Below are positions 18,727-27,571 of a stretch of 64,000 nt of DNA, one piece after another. Position numbers and translations under genes: made by a program. The notes under the pieces were generated by a model, which saw only the letters and a list, made by a program, of their open reading frames with translations, had not been told where the DNA came from and did no database searches. The number at the start of each line of letters is the position of its first letter. Position 1 is the first letter of the stretch. Origin of the DNA: Pseudomonadota bacterium (GTDB lineage: Bacteria > Desulfobacterota > Binatia > Binatales > Binataceae); NCBI GenBank assembly GCA_021324855.1, contig JAJPIG010000028.1, positions 31,402-95,401 of the forward strand, read 5' to 3'.

Positions 18727-20270
18727 GAGCGGACCCTGCCGTTCGAGAATGGCCCGATGGATTTGATTCCCAATAAAGCCGCAACCGTAGCCAGATCCAG
18801 GTTGGCCGCGAGAAGGTCTGCAAACCGGTCGTACGCACGCAGTCGCACCGTCCTGGCACTTTCGAAATCGCCGGCATTCAGAGACCGCAGTCCCTTGCCT
18901 CGGCCGATCCGCGCGAGATACTGGCGGCGAAAGCCGGGCTCGTCGAACAGGCCATGAATCGAGGTGCCCAGAACGCGGCCATCGTCGGAGACGCTCCCCT
19001 CGGACTCGTCCACGATTCGTCCGTCTCGTTCCCGAATCCGAAACGCGACCGCTCCCGCATGTCGGCAGACGCGGCCGCTATGAATCTCGTAACCGGAAAT
19101 TTCATTGCCGGAAGAAGGATCTATCGCCCGCACCAGGGCGGTAATCTTCTCATCGTCGAAAACTGTCTCGACATCGAGCAAACCCAGGCCCGAAGCCTCC
19201 GAGAGCGAGCTTTCAACATGCTCCGGGTCGGCGACGCGACGCCCTAACATCTGGTACCCGGCGCAGACTCCCAAGACCTGCCCGCCGTCGCGGTAGTGAT
19301 CGAGAATGCGCCACTCCCAACCGGACTCGCGCAGCCAGGCCAGATCGGCGATCGTGCTCTTGCTGCCGGGCAGACACAGGACATCAAAGTCGCCTGCGCG
19401 CCGCGGGTCCTCAAGGTACTGCAAGTCAACTTCGGGCTCGCGCGCGAGCGCCTCGAAGTCGGTGTAATTGGCGATTCGGGGAAGACGCACGACGCCGATC
19501 TTGATAGGGCGCGTATCACGGGCATCACGTGCGCTCAGGCTTGCGCTGTCTTCGGCCGGAATGTCGAGCCCGTTCGCATACGGCAGGACGCCGAGGATTT
19601 TGATGCCGGTTCGCTGCTCGATGATCTGCAAGCCGTCCGAGAGCAGTTCAAGATCACCGCGAAACTTGTTGATGACCAAGCCCTTTACACGATCGCGCTC
19701 GGAAGGCGATAGAAGCTCAACTGTCCCTACCAGCGCGGCCAGCGCGCCTCCCTTGTCGATATCGGTGACGATAAGCACCGGAGCGTCCGCCAGTTCCGCC
19801 ACGCGCCAGTTCACGACGTCGCGCTCGCGCAGATTAACTTCGGCTGCGCCGCCGGCGCCCTCGATGACGATTAATTCGAAATCCGAAGCCAGGCGTGTGT
19901 AGCTTTTGACGATCTCCGGCCACGCTCGTTCCCGATAATGGCTATGTTCACGAGTCGTCATGCGGAACTGTACGCGTCCGCCGATCACGACCTGGCAGCC
20001 GCGTTCGCTTTCGGGCTTCAGAAGAACGGGATTCATGTCCACAGTCGGCTCGAGGCCGCAGGCTTCGGCTTGGACCGCCTGGGCGCGCCCGATCTCGCCG
20101 CCGCCGGGACATACCGCCGCGTTGTTGGACATGTTCTGCGACTTGAACGGAGCGACGCGCATTCCAGCACGAGCGAACAGCCTGCAAAGACCCGTGACCA
20201 CCACGCTCTTGCCCACATCCGAGGCAGTCCCCATTATCATCAGGCTTCGGGCCTTTGCGGCAGTGTTCAT
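18723..20270 (-). CDS. cobQ: Cobyric acid synthase
   Basis: Glutamine-dependent amidotransferase adding four amides (b, d, e, g) to adenosylcobyrinic acid a,c-diamide. The 515-residue protein has the N-terminal dethiobiotin-synthetase-like ATPase (GTASDVGKSVVVTGL at about 14-28, PFKSQNMSNN at 42-51) and a C-terminal class I-like glutaminase domain with GVCAGYQMLG, where the Cys is catalytic, and a C-terminal HGLFDEPG His. Length is standard. It is preceded by cobO, with a gap of 43 bases, and couples to cbiB by GTGA. CbiP is the Salmonella name. Confidence 0.95.
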   Translation of the reverse strand: MNTAAKARSLMIMGTASDVGKSVVVTGLCRLFARAGMRVAPFKSQNMSNNAAVCPGGGEIGRAQAVQAEACGLEPTVDMNPVLLKPESERGCQVVIGGRVQFRMTTREHSHYRERAWPEIVKSYTRLASDFELIVIEGAGGAAEVNLRERDVVNWRVAELADAPVLIVTDIDKGGALAALVGTVELLSPSERDRVKGLVINKFRGDLELLSDGLQIIEQRTGIKILGVLPYANGLDIPAEDSASLSARDARDTRPIKIGVVRLPRIANYTDFEALAREPEVDLQYLEDPRRAGDFDVLCLPGSKSTIADLAWLRESGWEWRILDHYRDGGQVLGVCAGYQMLGRRVADPEHVESSLSEASGLGLLDVETVFDDEKITALVRAIDPSSGNEISGYEIHSGRVCRHAGAVAFRIRERDGRIVDESEGSVSDDGRVLGTSIHGLFDEPGFRRQYLARIGRGKGLRSLNAGDFESARTVRLRAYDRFADLLAANLDLATVAALLGIKSIGPFSNGRVRS

Positions 20271-20313
20271 CGCATTTCCGAATATCTATCCGGATTACCA
20301 ATCGATTGTGTGG

Positions 20314-20847
20314 TCAGAACTCGATTCCTTTTTGCGCGCGAACCCCGTCGCGGTAGGGATGTTTCACGGCGCGCATTTCCGTGACCAGGTCGGCAAGCGC
20401 CACCAGTTCCGGATGCGCGGCGCGGCCCGTCAGGATTACGTGAAGTCCTTCACGCCGCGATTTCAGAGCCGCAACCACTTCTTCAACCGGGACGAAGCCG
20501 TAGTTGACGACGTAGGTAATCTCGTCCAGCACGATTAGGTCGAAATCGTTGCCGTTGAGCCATTGACGCGCCGTTTCCCAAGCGGCAGCCGCCGCGGCCC
20601 GATCCCTGGCCAGGTCTTCGCTCTCCCAAGTAAAACCCCGCCCCATCGTAAGCCAGGTCAGATTTGACGTGTTCTCCCCTAGCCTGCGCTCGCCGGTACG
20701 CCATTTGCCTTTGATAAACTGCAGCATTCCAACCCGCATGCCGTGACCGAGCGCCCGGAATGCGACACCGAGCGCAGCCGTGGTTTTCCCCTTGCCGTCG
20801 CCCGTGTTTAGCAGAATGAGACCCTGCCTGCGCTTAGGTCCGTCCAT
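20314..20847 (-). CDS. cobO: Corrinoid adenosyltransferase
   Basis: ATP:cob(I)alamin/cobyrinate adenosyltransferase of the CobO/BtuR/CobA(Salmonella) type, 177 residues from the ATG at 20847. Key features are the P-loop NTGDGKGKTTAALG near residues 14-27, FIKGKWRTGE, and the LIVLDEITY segment with the catalytic-site Asp/Glu. The ATG at 20859 is an equally possible start, giving four more residues. It overlaps the end of cbtA by 14 bases. A reductase must supply Co(I); see the flavoprotein gene upstream in the operon. Confidence 0.92.
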   Translation of the reverse strand: MDGPKRRQGLILLNTGDGKGKTTAALGVAFRALGHGMRVGMLQFIKGKWRTGERRLGENTSNLTWLTMGRGFTWESEDLARDRAAAAAAWETARQWLNGNDFDLIVLDEITYVVNYGFVPVEEVVAALKSRREGLHVILTGRAAHPELVALADLVTEMRAVKHPYRDGVRAQKGIEF

Positions 20848-21526
20848 CGGCAAACCCAAGAGTGGTTGCGTTTTTGCGACTTCTCGCGAACAAATATCCC
20901 GCCGCGATTCCGATTATCAGCCAGAACGTCAGCATGCTCGCGAGCGCCCGTATGATGAAAATCTGGTCGATAGCCGCAAGCGCCTGCGACGACGTGTGCG
21001 CCGGGGCAATCGGCAGCACGGTTCGAAATACCATCGGCGCCAGCGCAATAACCAAAATGCCGGCAAGCCTGGCCGGACCCCTGGCCCTATAAATCGCGGC
21101 GATACCGACAATGGCCGATACCGCGGCCGCCAGCCATCCGATTTGCCTGAGCAGGAGCGGCGCCACCTCCATTCCGGGCACCGCCGGAGGCACGACCATC
21201 GCCGGCGCCGCGTGGAACACGGCAAAACCGGCGGCGCCGAAAAGCAAACCGGCCAGCCATCCTTCCCTGCCGGTCAGGGCGAAGACTCCGGTCAGAATCA
21301 GACCGAATCCAATTCCCACAAATACGTCGCCGAGCAATGTCGACAGCGAGCGCATCGGTTCACTCGCGAACGGATCGGGCGCCGATTCGTTGCTCATCGC
21401 CTTCTCGAAGGTTTCCGCCTTGTGGATCACCGGCAGAGTCAACGACCGTTGGACCAGGAACAGGCACAAGCCTGCGAACACGCCGGCGATAAGCGCGGTC
21501 GAAATCATGCGGGAAAGCATGCGCAC
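20834..21526 (-). CDS. cbtA: Cobalt transporter subunit CbtA
   Basis: Membrane protein of 230 residues predicted to form a cobalt uptake system with CbtB. About five transmembrane helices are visible (residues 7-25, 66-86, 88-108, 128-148, 195-215), with family features such as AGLCLFLVQ in helix 1 and the HAAPAMVVPP motif preceding helix 4, whose His/Met could bind metal. CbtAB genes are usually found under B12 riboswitch control. The GTG start directly abuts the cbtB stop, with ATG at 21520 as an alternative. Confidence 0.85.
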   Translation of the reverse strand: MRMLSRMISTALIAGVFAGLCLFLVQRSLTLPVIHKAETFEKAMSNESAPDPFASEPMRSLSTLLGDVFVGIGFGLILTGVFALTGREGWLAGLLFGAAGFAVFHAAPAMVVPPAVPGMEVAPLLLRQIGWLAAAVSAIVGIAAIYRARGPARLAGILVIALAPMVFRTVLPIAPAHTSSQALAAIDQIFIIRALASMLTFWLIIGIAAGYLFARSRKNATTLGFADGRT

Positions 21527-21739
21527 TCAGTGGCAGGGAAATCCCGCGGCGTGCCGGACATCATGCGCCGCCGCATGGAGAAGATCGGAGTGTGAAAATC
21601 CGACGACGAAGATTATCGCGGCTCCCAGCGTAATCGCCGCCATCGCCGCAATCATCGCCTTCGCAGTAGTCCCGATTCGGAGCTCCGCGTCTGCCCGAGT
21701 CTTCGCGATGCCCGAAACAGCCGATCTGCTGTTCACCAT
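21527..21739 (-). CDS. cbtB: Cobalt transporter subunit CbtB
   Basis: A 70-residue single-pass protein: one hydrophobic helix (about residues 24-46, MIAAMAAITLGAAIIFVVGF) followed by a His-rich C-terminus (HSDLLHAAAHDVRHAAGFPCH) likely to bind cobalt. This layout defines CbtB. The ATG at 21739 follows AGAGGAGAAG, a strong ribosome binding site; a longer in-frame version from 21808 would overlap cbiA and lacks support. Stop codon and cbtA start are contiguous, so the two are translated together. Confidence 0.85.
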   Translation of the reverse strand: MVNSRSAVSGIAKTRADAELRIGTTAKAMIAAMAAITLGAAIIFVVGFSHSDLLHAAAHDVRHAAGFPCH

Positions 21740-21782
21740 TTTCTTCTCCTCTTTGAAAGCCGTCCGTTGGCGAGCGGCGGAT

Positions 21783-23174
21783 TCACCCGTTTGTTTTTCC
21801 GCCGGCATGAACGCACGCCTCCACCATCGCCTGCGCCATGGTTGGATTCGACGCCCAGTGCGCGTGCACGTAGGAGGCGATAACGTTGTTCAGGCTAAAG
21901 CCCTCTTCGATCTCGGCGCCATCGCGTCTGCGCCGAATTGCAAAGGCTGGCGCTGTATTCCTCGACAGTGATTCGAGCCTGGAATATCGGAATTGATGGC
22001 CGCGAAAACCAAGTCCGGCAGGGCCGAGAATTGAGTCGTTCAGCGTCCGGGCTTCAACGTAGCCAAGCGCCTGCAGGCGTTCGCACATGATAGTCCGCGC
22101 CGGCACGACGCCGCACATCCGGTAAATACTTCCGTCCAGCGTCTGGAGCTCGGAACACAGGTACATCAGCCCGCCGCATTCGGCGTAGATTACGCCGCCT
22201 CGCGCGGCAAACTCGGCGATCTGCTCTCTCATCGCGGCGTTGCGTTCAAGTTCGGCCGCATGCGCCTCGGGATAGCCGCCGCCCAGGTAGAGCCCGTCGA
22301 CGACGGGCAATCGAACATCACGTATCGGAGAGAATCGAATCAGTCGTGCGCCTGCATTCTCAAGCCGCGTAAGATTATCCTCGTAGTAAAAATGGAAGGC
22401 CTCGTCGTAGGCGACGCCGATGGCACATTTGCTTTTGCGTCGGATTGCCTGGGCGATCAGAGCATCGGTTTGCAGAGTTCCGGCTTTTGCCGCGAGCGAG
22501 ATTATTTCGTCGAGATCGCACCATTCGTTGACAAGCTCGCCCCATCGCGAGAACAGCGCGTCAGCGACAGCAAGCTCATCGGCGCTTCGCAGGCCAAGGT
22601 GCCGCTCCGGGAATTCCGCCGACGCCTCTTTCGGCAGCCCTCCAATCACTGGCGGGTGAGCGGACGCTTCCCGCAGGATCTCAAGATGCCCTTTGCTTCC
22701 GACGCGATTGCAGATTAGCGCGACAACCCGCAATTCGCGGTCGAACTCGGCAAACCCGCGCCCCACGGCAGCGATTGAACCGGCCATCCCAGAGGCGTCA
22801 GCCACCAGCAGCACTGGCGCCTCAAGCCATTTTGCGATTTCCGCCGTCGATCCGCTCTGGTCAGTCGCCGACGCTCCGTCAAACAGGCCCATGACGCCTT
22901 CGATGATCGCGATATCGGCTCCAACTGAAGCCCGCACGAAAGTGGAAACAACCGCCTCGCGGCCCATCATCCAGCCGTCGAGGTTGTGCGAAGTCGCACC
23001 AGCGGCGCGTGCGTGATAGGTCGGATCCAAATAGTCCGGGCCGCATTTGAAGACCGCGACCTTCAACCCGCGCGAGCGAAGCGCGCGCACAAGTCCCACG
23101 GTGAAAGTGGTCTTGCCGACGCCGCTCGACGTGCCCGCGACGACGATCCGCGGTATTACAATTTCAGACCTCAT
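21783..23174 (-). CDS. cbiA: Cobyrinate a,c-diamide synthase
   Basis: Glutamine-dependent amidation of the a and c side chains of cob(II)yrinic acid. The 463-residue protein has the N-terminal ATPase domain (GTSSGVGKTTFTVGL at residues 14-28; KCGPDYLDPTYH) and the C-terminal glutaminase domain with GGGYPEAH and the nucleophile in VIYAECGGLMYL. The start at 23174 immediately follows the cobA stop. It corresponds to CobB of the aerobic pathway, but the absence of CobN and the presence of CbiD/CbiG place it in the anaerobic route. Confidence 0.94.
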   Translation of the reverse strand: MRSEIVIPRIVVAGTSSGVGKTTFTVGLVRALRSRGLKVAVFKCGPDYLDPTYHARAAGATSHNLDGWMMGREAVVSTFVRASVGADIAIIEGVMGLFDGASATDQSGSTAEIAKWLEAPVLLVADASGMAGSIAAVGRGFAEFDRELRVVALICNRVGSKGHLEILREASAHPPVIGGLPKEASAEFPERHLGLRSADELAVADALFSRWGELVNEWCDLDEIISLAAKAGTLQTDALIAQAIRRKSKCAIGVAYDEAFHFYYEDNLTRLENAGARLIRFSPIRDVRLPVVDGLYLGGGYPEAHAAELERNAAMREQIAEFAARGGVIYAECGGLMYLCSELQTLDGSIYRMCGVVPARTIMCERLQALGYVEARTLNDSILGPAGLGFRGHQFRYSRLESLSRNTAPAFAIRRRRDGAEIEEGFSLNNVIASYVHAHWASNPTMAQAMVEACVHAGGKTNG

Positions 23175-24383
23175 TCACCAGCTCACTCGGTTTTTAAGCT
23201 TCCCGTTCGCGGCGCGCGTCAGTTCAAGATTGGGAGCCACAAGCTTGCGAAGAGCCTGGATCGTGTTGGAAACCGCCGATTCGATACTATTAGCCCGCAG
23301 AGACAACACCTTTTGTGCTCCATGAAGCCGGGCAGCCGCTTCAGTCGTGGGGCCAAACGCAAGCATGGGAACAGCGCTCAATAACTTTCCGTTTTCCCCG
23401 CTGAGCAACCGGCGCGCTGCGCTTGAATTGGGAAGTACAATCAATTCGGGAAGTTCCCCGTCGGGTGCCTCCGTCCTGCACCAGTACTTGCAGGCGGGTA
23501 TTCCTTGCTCCCACGCAGAATCAGGCGCAGCGCCGTCAGCATTGCCGCCGACCGCCACTCCCGGCCTCTCGAGTACGTAGGCGCCCAAGGCGCGAAGCTG
23601 AGCGGCGATCTTTGAAGGTCCCGGACCGGCGAGCGCGACGAGCACGCGGCGCCCCCGCAGCGGCATCTTTTCCAGCCACAGGATTCGATCGCGCAGCGAC
23701 ACCACACTGCCCACGATGACCAGTGCGGGGTCGGACCGGCGCTTGGGCTCGACTTTGTCCGCAAGATTGGCCAGCGTTCCCGAAATCACAAGCTGTTTTG
23801 GCGTGGTGGCCGCCGCAATGTATGCCGCGGGTGTTGACGGGTCGTAGCCATCGGCAATCAGGCGGTCGAGGTTTTCCTTCAGCCGGTGGGCGGCCATGTA
23901 CAGGACGACAGTTTCATGCGCGGGACCGGCGGGCTCCGCGCGATGGCCGGTTGCGAAAGTTACCCGCGGCGCGTGGCAGCGATGGGTCAGAGGGATGCCT
24001 GCGTAAGCGGCCGCACCCAAGGCTGCGGACACACCGGGGACAATTTCAAACGGAATCCCGGCGTCGGCCAATTCCTCGGCCTCCTCCGCGCCGCGGCCGA
24101 AGATCAACGGGTCGCCGGACTTCAACCGCACCACCACGCGCCCCGCCCGCGCGCGCTCGAGCACGAGCGGATGGAGACGATAATCGATCTTTCCGCGCCC
24201 GTGCCGGCGGCCCACCGCGAGCAGCTCGGCGCCGGATGAAATGAGTGCAAGTATCTCCGGCGATACCAATTCGTCATGGGCGACAACCTGCGCCGAGCGA
24301 ATCAGTTCAAACGCTCGAAGGGTGAGCAGGTTCGGATCGCCCGGACCCGCGCCGACGAGATATACGATGCCCTGCGCGGACAT
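23175..24383 (-). CDS. cobA: SUMT (CobA) fused to short HemD-like domain
   Basis: Uroporphyrinogen-III C-methyltransferase forming precorrin-2. Residues 1-245 are a complete SUMT: VGAGPGDPNLLTLRA, ARAGRVVVRLKSGDPLIFGRG, EIVPGVSAALGAAAYAGIPLTHR, and the C-terminal VGSVV. Residues about 250-402 resemble part of uroporphyrinogen-III synthase (HemD), but only about 150 residues where HemD has about 250, so one lobe or core segments are missing. It may be non-catalytic. The reading frame is intact. It is seven bases after cobM stop in the operon. Confidence 0.9.
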   Translation of the reverse strand: MSAQGIVYLVGAGPGDPNLLTLRAFELIRSAQVVAHDELVSPEILALISSGAELLAVGRRHGRGKIDYRLHPLVLERARAGRVVVRLKSGDPLIFGRGAEEAEELADAGIPFEIVPGVSAALGAAAYAGIPLTHRCHAPRVTFATGHRAEPAGPAHETVVLYMAAHRLKENLDRLIADGYDPSTPAAYIAAATTPKQLVISGTLANLADKVEPKRRSDPALVIVGSVVSLRDRILWLEKMPLRGRRVLVALAGPGPSKIAAQLRALGAYVLERPGVAVGGNADGAAPDSAWEQGIPACKYWCRTEAPDGELPELIVLPNSSAARRLLSGENGKLLSAVPMLAFGPTTEAAARLHGAQKVLSLRANSIESAVSNTIQALRKLVAPNLELTRAANGKLKNRVSW

Positions 24384-24389
24384 TGGCGG

Positions 24390-25157
24390 TTACCCTGCTT
24401 TGACCTTCGCCCTGCGGAAACGATGGCTGAAGTCGGGGGCGTACAGGCGTGAATCGGCAAAATCCGTGGCGGTGAGCGTTCGGCCCACGATGATTATCGA
24501 CTGTGTCTTTATCCCCGCCCGCCTGACCCGCTCCAGGATGTCTTTGAGCGTGCCAAGCACTATCTTCTGTTCAGGGCACGTGGCCTTGTAAACGACGGCG
24601 ACCGGGCAATCTGCGCCGTATTCGGGAATCAGCGACTCGCAGACTTCGCGCAACAATGTGATGCTTAGGAAAAGAGCCAGGGTTGCGTGATGGCGCGCAA
24701 GATCGCGAAGTTTCTCGCCCTCGGGCATCGGCGTTCGCCCCTCGGCCCGCGTCAAAATCACGGTCTGGCTGAGTTCAGGCAGGGTCAGCTCCCGGCGCAA
24801 CGCCGCGGCCGCCGCGCTGAAGGACGACACGCCAGGCACCACCTCGTATTCAATCCCCAGCCGATCCATTCGCCGCATCTGCTCCGCGGTCGAGCCAAAG
24901 ATCAGCGGATCGCCGGTATGAACCCGGGCTACATCCTGACCGGCATCTCGAGCGGCCACGATTACTTCGATAATTTCATCCAGCGTCATTCCTGAGGAGT
25001 CGATCACGGCGGCGTCGGCCCGGGCCATCGCGATTACGTCGCGCGGCACCAGCGAGCCGGTGTAGAGCACCACCGGGCAGGACGAGATCAGCTCAGCCGC
25101 GCGGATCGTCAGCAGCTTGGGGTCGCCCGGACCGGCGCCGATGATGTAAACCTTCAT
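24390..25157 (-). CDS. cbiF: Cobalt-precorrin-4 C11-methyltransferase
   Basis: SAM-dependent C11 methylation of the corrin ring (CobM/CbiF). The 255-residue protein has the tetrapyrrole methylase signatures: IIGAGPGDPKLLTIRAAELI at residues 4-23, LVPRDVIAMA, VARVHTGDPLIFGSTAEQMRR at about 98-118 and VPGVSSFSAAAAALRREL. The LPELSQTVILTRAEGRTPMP stretch is characteristic of CbiF. The start ATG at 25157 follows GGAGGAACG closely. It is eight bases after the stop of the small unknown operon gene. Confidence 0.93.
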   Translation of the reverse strand: MKVYIIGAGPGDPKLLTIRAAELISSCPVVLYTGSLVPRDVIAMARADAAVIDSSGMTLDEIIEVIVAARDAGQDVARVHTGDPLIFGSTAEQMRRMDRLGIEYEVVPGVSSFSAAAAALRRELTLPELSQTVILTRAEGRTPMPEGEKLRDLARHHATLALFLSITLLREVCESLIPEYGADCPVAVVYKATCPEQKIVLGTLKDILERVRRAGIKTQSIIIVGRTLTATDFADSRLYAPDFSHRFRRAKVKAG

Positions 25158-25165
25158 CGTTCCTC

Positions 25166-25582
25166 CTAAAGGCAGCGCAGCACCGTATCCCGGACGATGT
25201 TCCAGATCGGCGCGGGAATCTCACCCAGCCAGCGCACATCGACGGGCTGCTTCAGAGGGAACTCCGCCTGTCCGCTCGGATCCATCAACAGACGCCACAG
25301 CCGCTCGCTGACCGAACCATTGCGCTCGATAAGCAAGCGCTCAGCAAGCGTGGCAGCCAGCGATTCGTCCTCCAGATCGAGCGTCAGGCAGGGCGGGGAT
25401 ATCTCGACCGGGCGCCGTGGAGTCAATGCAATGTAAGGACGCTTGAGCGCGTCGATTGCCTCGGGCGGCTCGAAGCCGGCAGCTTCGAAATCGCATGGCT
25501 CCTTCGTATTCCCGATCAGAAAGAACCTGCCGCCAGTCTCGGCGAGAATCGCGCCGGCCAATCGTCCAACCCGAGCCATCAT
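25166..25582 (-). CDS. Uncharacterised protein in cobalamin operon
   Basis: A 138-residue soluble protein that I cannot place. It begins with a helical segment (MMARVGRLAGAILAE), followed by GGRFFLIGNTKEPCDFEAAGFEPPE, then a strand region with SPPCLTLDLEDESLAATLAERLL, and ends with an aromatic IPAPIWNIVRDTVLRCL. Three cysteines (about 31, 76, 137) are spread out. The ATG overlaps the cobJ stop by four bases (ATGA), so it is translationally coupled to ring-contraction genes and very likely functions in the pathway. It could be an accessory of CobJ/CbiH or a reductase partner. Confidence 0.6.
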   Translation of the reverse strand: MMARVGRLAGAILAETGGRFFLIGNTKEPCDFEAAGFEPPEAIDALKRPYIALTPRRPVEISPPCLTLDLEDESLAATLAERLLIERNGSVSERLWRLLMDPSGQAEFPLKQPVDVRWLGEIPAPIWNIVRDTVLRCL

Positions 25583-26424
25583 TCAACCTCCGGATGGTCG
25601 GCCGGCGGTTCCAGCACCAGAGAACGGCCCGGCCGTTGACCCGGCAGTGGGTTGCCGTCGGCGGTGTATTTGTTCGAATAGCCGCGCGGCGTAACCATGT
25701 AACCCTCAAACACGAAAGTGTTGCTTGATCCCACGATCACCGTGGTGAGCATCCCGATCTCGTAGTCGAGAAAATGGCTGAGATCGGTAAGCACAGTTTG
25801 CTGCAGCTTCCGATATGCGCTCTTCACAAGCGCGACCGGCGCTGTCGGCTGACGATACTTGCTGATTATTGAATGCGCTTCGACGATCTGGCGCGTGCGC
25901 CGGCCGCTTGCCGGATTGTAAAGTCCAATCACGAAATCGGCGGCCGCTGCCGCTTCGATTCGGCGCGCGATCACAGGCCACGGCGTCAGCAGATCCGACA
26001 GCGAGATGGCGCAGAAATCGTGGACCAGCGGCGCGCCCATCAGCGAGGCGCACGAACTGAGCGCAGTGATGCCGGGTATGATTTGCAGCTCGGGCGAATC
26101 GCCGCGTTTCCATCCGATATCGCGCAGCACCTGGAACACCAGCCCAGCCATCCCGTACACGCCGGCGTCGCCCGACGAAATCAAAGCCACCCTGGCGCCT
26201 GCTCGCGCGCGTTCGACCGCCGCCCGCGCCCTGCCAATCTCCTCCGTCATCCCCGTGCGCACGATCTCTTTGCCGCGAATCAGATCGGCCACAAGCTTGA
26301 TGTAGGTCGTGTAGCCAACAATCAACTCAGCGTCGGCAATCGCACGGGTTGCGGCAGTAGTCGCGTGGTCGTGCGCACCCGGCCCAATTCCTACGACGTA
26401 CAGAACGCCCTTGGCTTCAGACAT
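25579..26424 (-). CDS. cbiH: Precorrin-3 C17-methyltransferase
   Basis: C17 methylation and ring contraction, CobJ/CbiH. The 281-residue tetrapyrrole methylase has VVGIGPGAHDHAT near the N-terminus, ALISSGDAGVYGMAGLVFQV, IIPGITALSSCASLMGAPLVHDF and the VIGLYNPASGRR motif specific to this branch. The start at 26424 (MSEAKGV) overlaps the cbiG stop by eight bases; the in-frame extension from 26466 is unlikely. It is of normal length without the ferredoxin-like C-terminal extension known for some CbiH proteins. Confidence 0.92.
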   Translation of the reverse strand: MSEAKGVLYVVGIGPGAHDHATTAATRAIADAELIVGYTTYIKLVADLIRGKEIVRTGMTEEIGRARAAVERARAGARVALISSGDAGVYGMAGLVFQVLRDIGWKRGDSPELQIIPGITALSSCASLMGAPLVHDFCAISLSDLLTPWPVIARRIEAAAAADFVIGLYNPASGRRTRQIVEAHSIISKYRQPTAPVALVKSAYRKLQQTVLTDLSHFLDYEIGMLTTVIVGSSNTFVFEGYMVTPRGYSNKYTADGNPLPGQRPGRSLVLEPPADHPEVE

Positions 26425-27571
26425 CGGCAACCTCCATAGGTCGCTTTGCGAACGGGATGCGCGCAATTGCTACCGTCATCGAGCGCCCGGCGCCCGGCTC
26501 GGTATAGACCTGCTTGGGAACGAGCAGCCGCTCGGCGCCGGCTCCGAGCAGCGCCGCGGGTTCTGCTACGCCGCGGGTGCCGACGTAACGCCTGACGGTT
26601 TCGGAAGGGTTCTCAATTCCCGGTACGGCGTCGAGCTCGTCGGCCGAATGGAATTCGAGCGGCCATCCGTGACGCTCGGCGAGCGCCGCGATCGCCGGCT
26701 CGCCGCGCTTTTTGTCGATAGTGACGAGCGTCCTCACCGATTTGAGCGAAAGCCGATTGGCTTCGAACGCCTTCGCGACCCCCCTCTCCACCAGCTCTTG
26801 CGGCGTGTTTTTGTCGCAACCGATTCCGACCACGAGGCTCCTCGGGCGATAGATCACCGCCTTTCCCCAGTGTCGCGGATGCGTCTGGCGAAAATCGCGG
26901 TCTGAGGCGACCAGGAGAATCTCGAACGCGCACGGGTCAACGTCGTCCAGGCTCGTTGAGTAGCGAACCCCGGGCGGCAACGGCCGATCCAACGGCCACC
27001 AGTCGGGTTCTCCGGTTTCTTGCACGAACATTACCGGCGCGGCGTTGACCACGGCGGCGCATCCGCGTGTCACGTTGCGATCGGGATCGTCGAGCGTCCA
27101 GCCCAGCTCACGTCCGAGGATGTCCACCGTGAGGGTGCCAATCGCGTCGGAGGCGGTCGTGACCACGGCTTGGGCACTCAGCGCGACGGCGACACGCTCG
27201 GTGAAAACGTTGCCGCGCCCGACGTGCCCGGAAAGGACGCAGACGGCGAAGCGCGCGCCGTCGTCCACGCAAATCACGGCCGGGTCGGTCTTCTTGTCGC
27301 GCATGAGCGGCGCGAGCATCCTTACCACTGCGCCGATGCTGACGATGAACACGTGGCAGTCATAAGCGAAGAATGTTTCGGCAAGCGCCGGCCCCATCGG
27401 CAGCTTCAGCGCCAGGGCGTTCACCATCCGGGGGTCCTCGCGCGCCGCCGACAGCAGTTTTTCCGAAACGTAGATGTCGGCGTCAGTGAGGGACTGTGCC
27501 AGCCGGGCGGCGATTTCCAGCCCATGGCGGGTAATGGCGTAAATTGCAAAAGGCTTGCGCGGCACCTTCAT
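26417..27571 (-). CDS. cbiG: Cobalt-precorrin-5A hydrolase
   Basis: Opens the delta-lactone of cobalt-precorrin-5A with release of acetaldehyde, a marker of the anaerobic pathway. The 384-residue protein shows the CbiG N-terminal domain (FAIYAITRHG, LAETFFAYDCHVFIVSIGAVVRMLAPL, DKKTDPAVICVDDGARFAVCVLSGHVGRGN, characteristic SGHxGGAN-like motif) and the C-terminal domain (VVGIGCDKNTPQELVE, KRGEPAIAALAERH, PSETVRRYVGTRGVAEPAALL). The ATG at 27571 overlaps the cbiL stop as ATGA; the upstream extension to 27685 lies in another gene and is rejected. Confidence 0.93.
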   Translation of the reverse strand: MKVPRKPFAIYAITRHGLEIAARLAQSLTDADIYVSEKLLSAAREDPRMVNALALKLPMGPALAETFFAYDCHVFIVSIGAVVRMLAPLMRDKKTDPAVICVDDGARFAVCVLSGHVGRGNVFTERVAVALSAQAVVTTASDAIGTLTVDILGRELGWTLDDPDRNVTRGCAAVVNAAPVMFVQETGEPDWWPLDRPLPPGVRYSTSLDDVDPCAFEILLVASDRDFRQTHPRHWGKAVIYRPRSLVVGIGCDKNTPQELVERGVAKAFEANRLSLKSVRTLVTIDKKRGEPAIAALAERHGWPLEFHSADELDAVPGIENPSETVRRYVGTRGVAEPAALLGAGAERLLVPKQVYTEPGAGRSMTVAIARIPFAKRPMEVADV

